Positions 1 through 6,044 of a DNA stretch of 64,000 nucleotides are shown here, in pieces. A program made the position numbers and the translations under genes. The DNA lies in assembly GCF_025464835.1 (NCBI RefSeq), contig NZ_JAODMP010000072.1:1-64000 (forward strand), written 5' to 3'. Each line of letters begins with the position of its first letter. Position 1 is the stretch's first letter. The notes under the pieces were generated by a model. That model had not been told where the DNA came from and searched no databases. It was given only the letters and a program-made list of their open reading frames with translations. This DNA is from Mycetocola sp. Lineage in GTDB: Bacteria > Actinomycetota > Actinomycetes > Actinomycetales > Microbacteriaceae.

Positions 1-166
1 TTGCCGGCGGCCGAAGAAAGAAGACGGCAGGGATCGCCACGAGGAGGAACCGCATCGCGACGAAGACAAGGGGAGGCACGCCGGCAAGTCCTTCGTCGAT
101 GGCGACGAAGTTGACTCCCCAGATCACGGCGACGAGGAGCGCCAGGAGGCTGTGTCTGAGGCTCAC
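1..166 (-). CDS. EamA/DMT-family exporter, N-terminal part only
   Basis: This is the start of a gene that runs off the left edge. Read on the minus strand from a GTG at 166, it gives 55 residues: a hydrophobic first helix with AVIWGVNFVAIDEGL, then PLVFVAMRFLLVAIPAVFF. The small-residue/Trp-Gly-Asn-Phe pattern followed by an Arg-Phe in helix 2 is typical of EamA (drug/metabolite transporter) proteins related to O-acetylserine/cysteine exporters. Full members have ten helices and about 300 residues, so roughly four fifths is outside the window. The substrate cannot be inferred. The family call is fairly safe, though the length is short. Confidence 0.75.
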   Translation of the reverse strand, partial: MSLRHSLLALLVAVIWGVNFVAIDEGLAGVPPLVFVAMRFLLVAIPAVFFLRPPA

Positions 167-256
167 CGTTCAACTCTCGCACACGGCGACAGGTGCCCAG
201 CAAGGTTCGACCGCTTCGCTGGCATCCCGACTGCCGATTTTGGATAGACTTGCTGC

Positions 257-415
257 ATGGCTTTCGTCCTCTCCTTCGCGCTGTTCCTGGCTGGCATCTT
301 CCTCTTCTATTTCGCGTTCACGGTCGAAAGCTTCCATGCCCTCGTTTTCTTCGCCGGCATCCTCTCGATCAGCCTGTCGTTCGGCATCCCCGCGCACGTT
401 CTCGCCAAGCGCTAG
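257..415 (+). CDS. 52-residue hydrophobic membrane protein
   Basis: A short ORF starting MAFVLSFALFLAGIFLFYF and ending HVLAKR. It has two hydrophobic segments (about residues 3-22 and 26-45) and a basic C-terminus, so it is probably a two-helix inner-membrane protein. No function is recognised. The start is supported by a TAGACT -10-like hexamer at 245-250, exactly 6 nt before the ATG and with no Shine-Dalgarno sequence, the arrangement of a leaderless transcript seen for several other genes in this window. A 40-nt hairpin at 491-530 follows downstream. It is too short for most gene callers, but hydrophobicity, start signal and stop are coherent. Confidence 0.6.
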   Translation: MAFVLSFALFLAGIFLFYFAFTVESFHALVFFAGILSISLSFGIPAHVLAKR

Positions 416-490
416 AGAATTTTTCCCGCAGTCGGGCCCTCGGTGACCTGCCGATCGTCTTGTCGACGGTGCAGACCGCAGAGCCAGAAG

Positions 491-530
491 AACTCAGGGG
501 AGACCGGTCGGAACCGGCCTCCCCTGAGTT
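491..530. terminator. Long near-perfect hairpin, probable transcription terminator
   Basis: Arms AACTCAGGGGAG (491-502) and CTCCCCTGAGTT (519-530) enclose a second short stem (CCGGT/ACCGG). There is no long T-run on either side. It lies just beyond the decayed transporter fragment on the minus strand and about 75 nt after the 52-residue ORF on the plus strand, so it could end transcripts from both directions. Confidence 0.6.
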
Positions 531-546
531 CTGTACCGGCGAGTGA

Positions 547-815
547 CTACCGGGCGTCCTCGGCCGCCAGCAGCTCGGCGACGGGGCGACGCTCTGCCTT
601 GACCAGGTCTCACGGGTCGGAAGGATGCCGACGAGACCGATCGACGCCGCGAGGAGCACGACCAGTGAGGCGCCTGGCCAGCCCATCGCGCCGACCAGCA
701 GAGCCGCGATGAGCGGCGCGAATCCGCCGACCGACGCTGCGATCGGGTAGCCCGTCGACGCGCCGGAGGTGCGGGGCGTCGCGCCGAACTGTTCGGTCGG
801 CAGTGAACCCTGCAC
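547..815 (-). pseudogene. Decayed C-terminal fragment of an MFS (MHS-type) transporter
   Basis: Read from 815 leftwards, the sequence gives QGSLPTEQFGATPRTSG followed by a hydrophobic stretch (GGFAPLIAALLVGAMGW) and another helix (ASLVVLLAASIGLVGIL). This matches the last two helices of metabolite:H+ symporter family MFS transporters, whose usual wording is a Leu-Phe-Pro-Thr-x-x-Arg-x-Ser-Gly motif before helix 11. After ETWSR (about 605) the frame breaks. A natural-looking C-terminus (ERRPVAELLAAEDAR then stop at 547-549) continues in another frame. The N-terminal ten helices are missing, so the gene is dead. It sits directly against transaldolase and DUF429 fragments. Confidence 0.6.
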
Positions 816-821
816 GCCGGT

Positions 822-1008
822 GAGCGTGGCTGATTTCCCGAGCGATGGCAGCTGTGATGACGTCGAGTCCCTCGAGGGTCGCCGGAATTCTCACGATGAC
901 GTTCGGTCGGGAGATCGCGCCGGCGGGCCGCTCAGCCTCGGCGATCGTCGCCTGGGTGTCGTTCGCGGAGCGGGCCGAGACGTCGATGACACCATTCGTC
1001 GAGCCCAC
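822..1008 (-). pseudogene. Internal fragment of transaldolase
   Basis: The minus-strand frame from 1008 reads ISVSAR-like text: VIDVSARSANDTQATIAEAE, then ISRPNVIVRIPATLEGLDVI and TAAIAREIS. In transaldolase this block is the Glu-Val-Asp-Pro/His-Asp-Thr-x-x-Thr segment followed by the Arg-Pro-Asn-x-x-x-Lys-Ile-Pro-Ala-Thr motif carrying the Schiff-base lysine. Here the catalytic lysine position reads Arg (VRIPAT for VKIPAT). Only about 60 residues of a roughly 370-residue enzyme remain. The frame then runs into the MFS fragment, so this is a relic and not a functional tal gene. Confidence 0.55.
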
Positions 1009-1009
1009 C

Positions 1010-1228
1010 TCAGCCGGAACCGGTCAGGGCCAGCTGCTTGTCGCCGTCCGCGAGGAGCGAGCGGGGTGTCTCTGCCTGGTCGACGGTGCGCTGCCGGCCG
1101 TGCGGGCGATCCTGGCCGTGGGCGCCCCGATGCAATTCGAGGAGAGTGGCTCGAGAATCCTGCCAGTCGAGAACGATAAGCGCCGTTCCCCTGCTTTCTG
1201 CGGCGAGATCAACACCTGCGGTCAGCAC
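1010..1228 (-). pseudogene. N-terminal fragment of a DUF429 protein
   Basis: The minus-strand frame starts TAGVDLAAESRGTALIVLDW and continues DSRATLLELHRGA, the first beta strands of the DUF429 family (RNase H-like fold, predicted nuclease). The first acidic residue, in GVDLA, is present. After about residue 33 the match is lost: the frame reads Arg/Gly/His-rich text to a stop at 1010. Intact members are about 230-270 residues long. The fragment abuts a transaldolase relic, so several genes have been joined by deletion here. Confidence 0.5.
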
Positions 1229-1268
1229 CCGTCAAGACGAGCGCTGAGAGTTCGGGAGGAGGTATGGG

Positions 1269-1341
1269 TGGGCCCCGCCGGGCTCGAACCGGCGACCCGC
1301 GGATTAAAAGTCCGATGCTCTACCAACTGAGCTAGAGGCCC
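1269..1341 (-). tRNA. tRNA-Lys (anticodon TTT)
   Basis: On the minus strand, the acceptor arm GGGCCTC (1341-1335) pairs with GGGGCCC before discriminator A at 1269. The D-arm GCTC..GAGC, anticodon stem CGGA/TCCG with loop CTTTTAA (anticodon TTT), and T-arm GCCGG-TTCGAGC-CCGGC are all present. No CCA is encoded. The length is 73 nt. Confidence 0.95.
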
Positions 1342-1442
1342 CAACACTCTTAATCTACCGGTTCCAGCTGAACGCTGTGACCACCCACACGCGGCGAGCG
1401 CGGAGTACCGTTAACCGGTGCCCATTGCGAGAGGGGAAATTC

Positions 1443-2072
1443 ATGGCTGATGACTTCCACAAGCCCACCAAGTTCCCAGGCAAAATCTTCGAATCTTTCG
1501 TCGGCGGAATCGACCCGGCCGAGTCGAGCCGCATCGCGCACGAAACCGCGATGGCGCTTCTCGCACGCGTCCGTGTCGACCCTGACCCGGATGTGGTCGA
1601 GCGGTTGGTCGCATACACCGATGAACACGGCATCGACACCATCGCCGAACTGTGGTCACGGGCGACGCCGCGCAGCCTGCCCGGCGCGCTGTGGCGCATC
1701 TACCTGCTCCGGCTGATGATTCGCGAAGACCCACACGAATCGAGCTTCCTGTTCCAGCGGGGAAGCGAAGTCATTGAAACCATCGACCCCGTCGTGGCCG
1801 GTGCTTCCATGCCGACCGGCCCGGACGAGATCATCACGCTCGCCGACCAGATCCTGCGCGGTATCTTCGACGGCGACTTCGCCGTCGCGCTCGAGAGGGC
1901 GGCAGCGTTCTGCCGGGTGTCAGCCGCGGGCAGCGCAAGCGTCGCCGATGATTCGGATGCCGCCGAACCGGCCAGGTCTGCGACCCTGACGACCCGCGCA
2001 CTGCGGCTGTCGACCCTCGCCGACGAGCTGTCCAGCTGCGCGAAACTCTGGCGGCACGAGTCGCTCGACTGA
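1443..2072 (+). CDS. Conserved actinobacterial hypothetical protein, 209 residues
   Basis: The ATG at 1443 follows GAGAGGGG at a good distance; an upstream in-frame start at 1377 has no such site. The product begins MADDFHKPTKFPGKIFESF and is soluble, largely helical and Asp/Ala-rich, with motifs ARVRVDPDPDVVERLV and PGALWRIYLLRLMI. I recognise the type as a conserved actinobacterial protein that databases often mislabel as an RNA polymerase beta subunit, a name with no support in this sequence. It shows no signal peptide, membrane segment or catalytic motif. The next gene starts 39 nt downstream but has its own promoter-like signal. Function unknown. Confidence 0.75.
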   Translation: MADDFHKPTKFPGKIFESFVGGIDPAESSRIAHETAMALLARVRVDPDPDVVERLVAYTDEHGIDTIAELWSRATPRSLPGALWRIYLLRLMIREDPHESSFLFQRGSEVIETIDPVVAGASMPTGPDEIITLADQILRGIFDGDFAVALERAAAFCRVSAAGSASVADDSDAAEPARSATLTTRALRLSTLADELSSCAKLWRHESLD

Positions 2073-2111
2073 CCCTTCCCGCCCGGCCGCGTCGCTCACT
2101 ACTGTTGGGGC

Positions 2112-3692
2112 ATGAGCCCGAGCCGTGTGGCACACCCGTTCCTTCTGCTTCGGCGGGTTGCGGTCCTGCCCGCGTGGGTTCGGCGCCTTGACGCTGCGGC
2201 CGGCCGCCGCATCAACTCCCGGAAGGTGCATCCGCTTCTGGACAGGGGTCTCGTCCGGCTGTCGCACTCCGCCGATCGCGGAGCGCTCTGGTTCACCGCT
2301 GCCAGCGTCCTCCTCCTGCTGACCCGATATCGTGCCGCCCTGCGCGGGCTGGCGTCCCTGACCCTCACCAGCGCCCTCGCCAATCTCGTCGGCAAACAGG
2401 TCTTCGGCGGGGACCGGCCACTGCTCAAGGACATCCCCGTCGGGCGCCGGCTCGCGAAGCATCCCGAATCCGGGTCGTTCCCGTCCGGCCACTCGGCCAG
2501 CGCCGCTGCCTTCGCCACCGGCGTGGCGCTCGAGTCCCCACGGGTTGGAGCGGTGACCGCTCCCGTCGCCGGCGCGGTCGCCTACTCCCGCCTGCACACG
2601 GGAGCGCACTGGCTCTCCGATGTCCTCGGCGGCATCGCCATCGGCGCCGGCGTTGCTCTTCTCGGCAAGGTGCTCGTCCCGGCGCCGCGGCGCAAACCCG
2701 AGCGGCACGGCGGAACCCCGATCCCGCTCCCGGCGTCACCGACGGGGAACGGGTTGTTCCTGGTGCGGAATCCGTCGTCCGGTCGGGCTGTCGTCACCCG
2801 GCCGGACCCGGCGCCGATTCTCGCCCGCCTGCTGCCGGACGCCAGGATCCACCTCCTCGCCGTTGGCGAAGAGGTCACCGCGGTCGTGCGGGCGGCGCTC
2901 GAGACGGAACCACGGCCGCGCATCCTCGGTGTCTGCGGCGGTGACGGAACAGCGGCGTCCGTTGCCCACCTGGCCAGGGAGAGCGGACTGCCGCTCCTTG
3001 TCGTGCCCGGCGGGACGTTCAACCATTTCGCACGGACCGCTGGAATCGAGACGATCGAGGACGCCGTCGCCGCGCTCGCCGCCGGGCAAGGACTCCTTGT
3101 CGACGTCGGTGAGTTGCGCCTGGGCACGGGGGAGCCCGAAACGGTGCTCAATGCGGCATCCGTGGGGATCTACCCTGATTTCGTCGCCGAACGGGAGGAA
3201 CGCGAGCTCCTCCTCGGCAAGTGGGTGGCCGGGATCGTGTCAGCGGTCCTTGTGCTGCGGCGGGCGGGTCCCGTCGAGCTCGTCCTCGACGGACGGCCGA
3301 TCCGAGCCTGGTCGTTGTTCGTGGGCATCAACCGCAACCACGCCATCATCCCCGCCCCGCTGCAGCGGCGCAGGCTCGACGACGGAGTGCTCGACATCCG
3401 CATCCTGCATGCCAGGAGCCGGGCGCACGCGGTGGCCGCGCTGTCGTTCGGGCAGCGCACGAGTGCCATCCTCGCCCGCTTGCGGCTGATGCCCGTCGGC
3501 TCGACCGTGGAATCGTTCAGTGTGCAGAACCTCGTCACCGCTGTGCTCCCCCGGGAGGGCCAGGCACCCGGCTTCGCGCACGACGGCGAGGTTCGCCGTG
3601 AGGTGGGCGACGGTGGGATGCCTCAGGGCGGTTACCTCTCGACGGTGCGCATCGTGGAGGGCGGGCTTCGCGTCTACGCGCCGCACGAGTAG
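2112..3692 (+). CDS. PAP2 phosphatase - diacylglycerol kinase fusion
   Basis: A 526-residue two-domain lipid enzyme. Residues about 60-190 form a membrane PAP2 phosphatase with all three signature motifs: KQVFGGDRP (95-103), PSGH (124-127) and SR...H...D (159-170). From about residue 215 to the end lies a lipid kinase (DAGK catalytic) domain with the nucleotide-binding GGDGT at 276-280 and PGGTFNHFA shortly after. The fusion can in principle both dephosphorylate phosphatidic acid-type lipids and phosphorylate diacylglycerol-type lipids at the membrane. A TACTGT hexamer (2100-2105) lies 6 nt before the ATG with no Shine-Dalgarno sequence, implying a leaderless mRNA. Domain calls are strong; the substrate is not determined. 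Confidence 0.9.
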   Translation: MSPSRVAHPFLLLRRVAVLPAWVRRLDAAAGRRINSRKVHPLLDRGLVRLSHSADRGALWFTAASVLLLLTRYRAALRGLASLTLTSALANLVGKQVFGGDRPLLKDIPVGRRLAKHPESGSFPSGHSASAAAFATGVALESPRVGAVTAPVAGAVAYSRLHTGAHWLSDVLGGIAIGAGVALLGKVLVPAPRRKPERHGGTPIPLPASPTGNGLFLVRNPSSGRAVVTRPDPAPILARLLPDARIHLLAVGEEVTAVVRAALETEPRPRILGVCGGDGTAASVAHLARESGLPLLVVPGGTFNHFARTAGIETIEDAVAALAAGQGLLVDVGELRLGTGEPETVLNAASVGIYPDFVAEREERELLLGKWVAGIVSAVLVLRRAGPVELVLDGRPIRAWSLFVGINRNHAIIPAPLQRRRLDDGVLDIRILHARSRAHAVAALSFGQRTSAILARLRLMPVGSTVESFSVQNLVTAVLPREGQAPGFAHDGEVRREVGDGGMPQGGYLSTVRIVEGGLRVYAPHE

Positions 3693-3704
3693 GCGGCCGC
3701 CGTT

Positions 3705-3832
3705 CGGCCGGCCGTATGCGCACAACTCCGCCGATCCGCCGGTGACGGCAACCGGCTCTCGCTCGAAGACGGGGAGCGGGCTTGGTGTCGGGCACGGGGA
3801 GGCGGAGTTGTGCGCAAAAAACCGGCCGGCCG
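3705..3832. repeat. 128-bp inverted-repeat element with 16-bp core arms
   Basis: The arms TGCGCACAACTCCGCC (3717-3732) and its exact reverse complement (3801-3816) flank 68 bp without an ORF. Both are bordered outside by the same palindromic block CGGCCGGCCG (3705-3714 and 3823-3832). The element sits directly after the PAP2-DAGK stop codon. It could act as a terminator or be a REP/MITE-like dispersed repeat. I see only this copy in the window. Confidence 0.7.
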
Positions 3833-3910
3833 GAGTCGCCGGACCGTCGCGTGGGCGTCGAGTCAAGCGTGTTCGCGGCTGGTGAACACCCCACATGCGC
3901 GCTTTGCGCT

Positions 3911-4010
3911 TGCTACACTTGATCGAGCCGGGCCGCATAACCCCGGGCTCCAATTTTTGCCGCCGCGAGCGGCCTTCCGCCGAGAGGCGTTTTGCGGCCC
4001 GGCTTCTTCT
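3911..4010 (+). ncRNA. Candidate structured RNA or attenuator leader with its own promoter
   Basis: An extended -10 promoter, TGCTACACT (3911-3919), precedes a G+C-rich segment that folds well on reading. The outer stem AGCCGGGCCGCA (3926-3937) pairs exactly with TGCGGCCCGGCT (3993-4004), followed by TCTTCTCTTT. Inside lie two hairpins: GCCGC-cgcga-GCGGC (3959-3973) and CGCC-GAGA-GGCG with a GNRA loop (3978-3989). The 5' strand can instead pair with 3942-3950 (GAGCC/GGCTC plus GGG/CCC), which would exclude the outer stem. This is the logic of a terminator/antiterminator switch. The next gene, a cupredoxin, starts about 140 nt on. No known RNA family was recognised. Confidence 0.5.
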
Positions 4011-4014
4011 CTTT

Positions 4015-4078
4015 AACGGGCTTTTGACCTGCGGCGGCTCGGGCTCAACGGGCTTTTGACCTGCGGCGGCTCGGGCGT
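4015..4078 (+). repeat. Tandem duplication of a ~32-bp unit
   Basis: AACGGGCTTTTGACCTGCGG and the following CGGCTCGGGC occur twice in a row (4015-4046 and 4047-4076), diverging only in the last bases. The duplication lies between the attenuator-like RNA and the cupredoxin gene and so would be part of the leader of that transcript. Confidence 0.85.
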
Positions 4079-4151
4079 CGCGAAGTCTGGCAGTTAGCTG
4101 GGATCGGGCATCCGGAGCAAACCGGCACGCCCACCGTGCCGAACCGCCTAC

Positions 4152-4601
4152 ATGACTTCGATGCAACAGCTCAGCACCCGCCTCGCCCTCCCGGCGATGC
4201 TCGTGTTTTCCCTCGGCGCTGTCGGCCTCACCGGCTGCACACCGAGCGACGCTCCCGCACCGGAGTCGAACGCCCGGAGCGGCATGAAAACTGCCCTCGA
4301 CGGCGACGTCACCCTGGTGAGCCTCAACTTCATGCCGGAGACCCTGACGGTCTCGGCCGGAGACACGGTCACCTGGGTCAACGGAGAATCCATCACCCAC
4401 ACGATCACGAGTGGGACGTTCTCCGACGTCGACGAGACCACCGGCCTTCGCGCAAGCGAATCCGCCGACGGCCTCTTCGACGAAAAGCTCGGTGAGGAAG
4501 GCGGCACGTTCTCGTACACCTTCGAAACCGCCGGGACCTACCAGTACTTCTGCGACATCCACAACGGTATGAACGCCACCGTGGTCGTCGAAGAGGGCTG
4601 A
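4152..4601 (+). CDS. Cupredoxin (plastocyanin-like) lipoprotein
   Basis: A 149-residue secreted copper protein. An n-region and hydrophobic core lead to the lipobox LTGC (Cys29), so the mature protein is lipid-anchored outside the membrane. A short Pro/Ala/Ser linker precedes a cupredoxin fold with all four type 1 copper ligands visible: His83 (ITHTIT), Cys134, His137 and Met140 (YFCDIHNGM). It probably transfers electrons or binds copper at the cell surface. It is first in a same-strand row with a His/Met-bearing lipoprotein and SigK/RskA, and lies behind a structured leader. The ATG at 4152 gives the best signal peptide; Met4 is an alternative. Confidence 0.9.
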   Translation: MTSMQQLSTRLALPAMLVFSLGAVGLTGCTPSDAPAPESNARSGMKTALDGDVTLVSLNFMPETLTVSAGDTVTWVNGESITHTITSGTFSDVDETTGLRASESADGLFDEKLGEEGGTFSYTFETAGTYQYFCDIHNGMNATVVVEEG

Positions 4602-4674
4602 TCGCCGACGCTGGCGATCGAATTCGAACACCCTGTCACATCCGCCCACCAGGGCACATTCCAAGGAGAACGTC

Positions 4675-5361
4675 ATGAAAAAGGCAACACCACTCGTCGG
4701 CGCAGCACTTGCCGCAACCCTGCTCCTTTCCGGCTGCAGCATGGGCGCTGCAAGCGACTCCATGTCGAAAAGCGCGGACAAGGCGACATCCAGCAGCGCC
4801 GCGGTCATGGACACCGTCAACAGCGATGGCGCGGGCCTCCGTGCTGGGCTGACCGCGCTGTTCAGCGACCACGTCTACCTGGCCGGCGCCGCCATCCACT
4901 CCGCGCTCGCCGCAGGTGGCGACCTGACCGAAGCCAAGACCGCAGGCGCTGTCGCCGCTCTTGACGCCAACTCGGTGGAGATCGCCGCAGCCGTCGGATC
5001 GGTCTACCCGGACGCCGAGGAACCGTTCCTCGAGTCCTGGCGCGAGCACATCGGGTTCTTCGTCAACTACACGATCGGCAAGGCGACGGGCGACCAGGCC
5101 GGAGCCGACGCGGCCGTTGCCGACCTCACCGAATACGCGGCCAGCTTCGGCGAACTGTTGAACTCGGTCGTCCCGACGCTGCCGGCTGACGCGGTCGAGG
5201 AAGCGCTCGGGATGCACGCCACCACGCTCATCGCGGCCATCGACGCCGACATCGCGGGGAGCCCCGACTACTACACCCTTCTGAAGGACGCGGCCGGCCA
5301 CATGCCGATGACGGCCACCGCCATCGCAGGCGCCATCGCTGAAGACCAGAACATCGAGTAG
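4675..5361 (+). CDS. Helical lipoprotein, possible metal-binding protein
   Basis: A 228-residue protein with a strong AAGGAG site before the ATG. The signal peptide ends in LSGC (Cys20), so it is lipid-anchored outside the cell. The mature part is all-helical and looks like two related halves, each with a His-bearing helix pair: SDHVYLAG and REHIGFFVNYT in the first, GMHATTL and GHMPMTA in the second. Relatives in databases are often called copper amine oxidase-like, but no amine oxidase domain or topaquinone motif is seen. Position next to a cupredoxin suggests metal or copper handling. That function is inference. Confidence 0.7.
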   Translation: MKKATPLVGAALAATLLLSGCSMGAASDSMSKSADKATSSSAAVMDTVNSDGAGLRAGLTALFSDHVYLAGAAIHSALAAGGDLTEAKTAGAVAALDANSVEIAAAVGSVYPDAEEPFLESWREHIGFFVNYTIGKATGDQAGADAAVADLTEYAASFGELLNSVVPTLPADAVEEALGMHATTLIAAIDADIAGSPDYYTLLKDAAGHMPMTATAIAGAIAEDQNIE

Positions 5362-5378
5362 ACACACCGGCACGCGAA

Positions 5379-5411
5379 GGGCGGGCGACGGTATTGCATC
5401 GTCGCCCGCCC
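5379..5411 (+). terminator. Strong hairpin between the lipoprotein gene and sigK
   Basis: A perfect 12-bp stem GGGCGGGCGACG (5379-5390) / CGTCGCCCGCCC (5400-5411) with a 9-nt loop and no T-run. It may terminate or attenuate transcription from the cupredoxin/lipoprotein genes, or stabilise their mRNA 3' end, before sigK. Confidence 0.5.
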
Positions 5412-5444
5412 GAGCGGCGCCAGCGCATCGGCGGGGAACCTGAC

Positions 5445-6044
5445 ATGCTAGTTCTTGTGGAGAATGCACCTGGCACCGAGAGCGACGTCGCCGCTGTCTC
5501 GTCGAGGCTGGAGGAACTGCTCGGCCGTGTCGCCACAGGCGACCAGCAGGCCTTCGCCTCGCTGTACGACCTGATCGCACCTCGCGTCCTCGGTTTGATC
5601 CGCAAGGTTCTCATCGACCACGCGCAGTCAGAGGAAGTAGCCCAGGAGGTCTTCCTGGAGATCTGGCAGAACGCCACCCGGTTCGAACCAGGCAGGGGCG
5701 CTGCCGCTTCCTGGATCATGACGATCGCCCACCGCAGGGCGATCGACCGGGTCCGTGCCTCACAAGCAGGCAGGGACCGTGACGTCAGGATCGGCATCCG
5801 CGACTTCCCGACGGCTTTCGACGCGGTTGCGGAATCGGCGGAGATCACCATCGAACACGAGAGAGTCAGCCGGGCGATGGCGAACCTCACCGAGATCCAG
5901 CGGCAGGCTGTGTCGCTGGCCTACTACGGCGGATACAGCCAGAGCGAGGTCGCAGACATTCTGTCCGTGCCCCTCGGTACCGTGAAAACCCGTCTCCGTG
6001 ACGGAATGATGAGACTACGAGACGAGATGGGGGTGGCATCATGA
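5445..6044 (+). CDS. sigK: SigK-type ECF RNA polymerase sigma factor
   Basis: A 199-residue ECF sigma factor. Region 2 (FASLYDLIAPRVLGLIRKVL ... EEVAQEVFLEIWQ ... WIMTIAHRRAIDRVR) binds core polymerase and the -10 element. Region 4 (LTEIQRQAVSLAYYGGYSQ ... GTVKTRLRDGMMRLR) holds the -35-recognition helix-turn-helix. An upstream in-frame ATG (5394) is possible, but the ATG at 5445 is preceded by GGGGAA at the right distance and gives the normal family length. The stop overlaps the start of the anti-sigma gene (ATGA at 6041-6044), so the two are translationally coupled. It is named from the RskA partner and overall resemblance to SigK. Confidence 0.85.
   Translation: MLVLVENAPGTESDVAAVSSRLEELLGRVATGDQQAFASLYDLIAPRVLGLIRKVLIDHAQSEEVAQEVFLEIWQNATRFEPGRGAAASWIMTIAHRRAIDRVRASQAGRDRDVRIGIRDFPTAFDAVAESAEITIEHERVSRAMANLTEIQRQAVSLAYYGGYSQSEVADILSVPLGTVKTRLRDGMMRLRDEMGVAS

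Noticed and set aside
4020-4151. SigK-type promoter (CCATCC - 17 - CCGAAT-like) before the cupredoxin gene
   Set aside because: GCATCC and CCGAAC are present but 25 bp apart, so the spacing does not fit; not called.
3240-4820. 526-residue minus-strand ORF across the DAGK gene, the non-coding repeats and the cupredoxin gene
   Set aside because: It runs antisense through two clear genes and an inverted repeat, has no recognisable domain, and is a GC-rich open-frame artefact.
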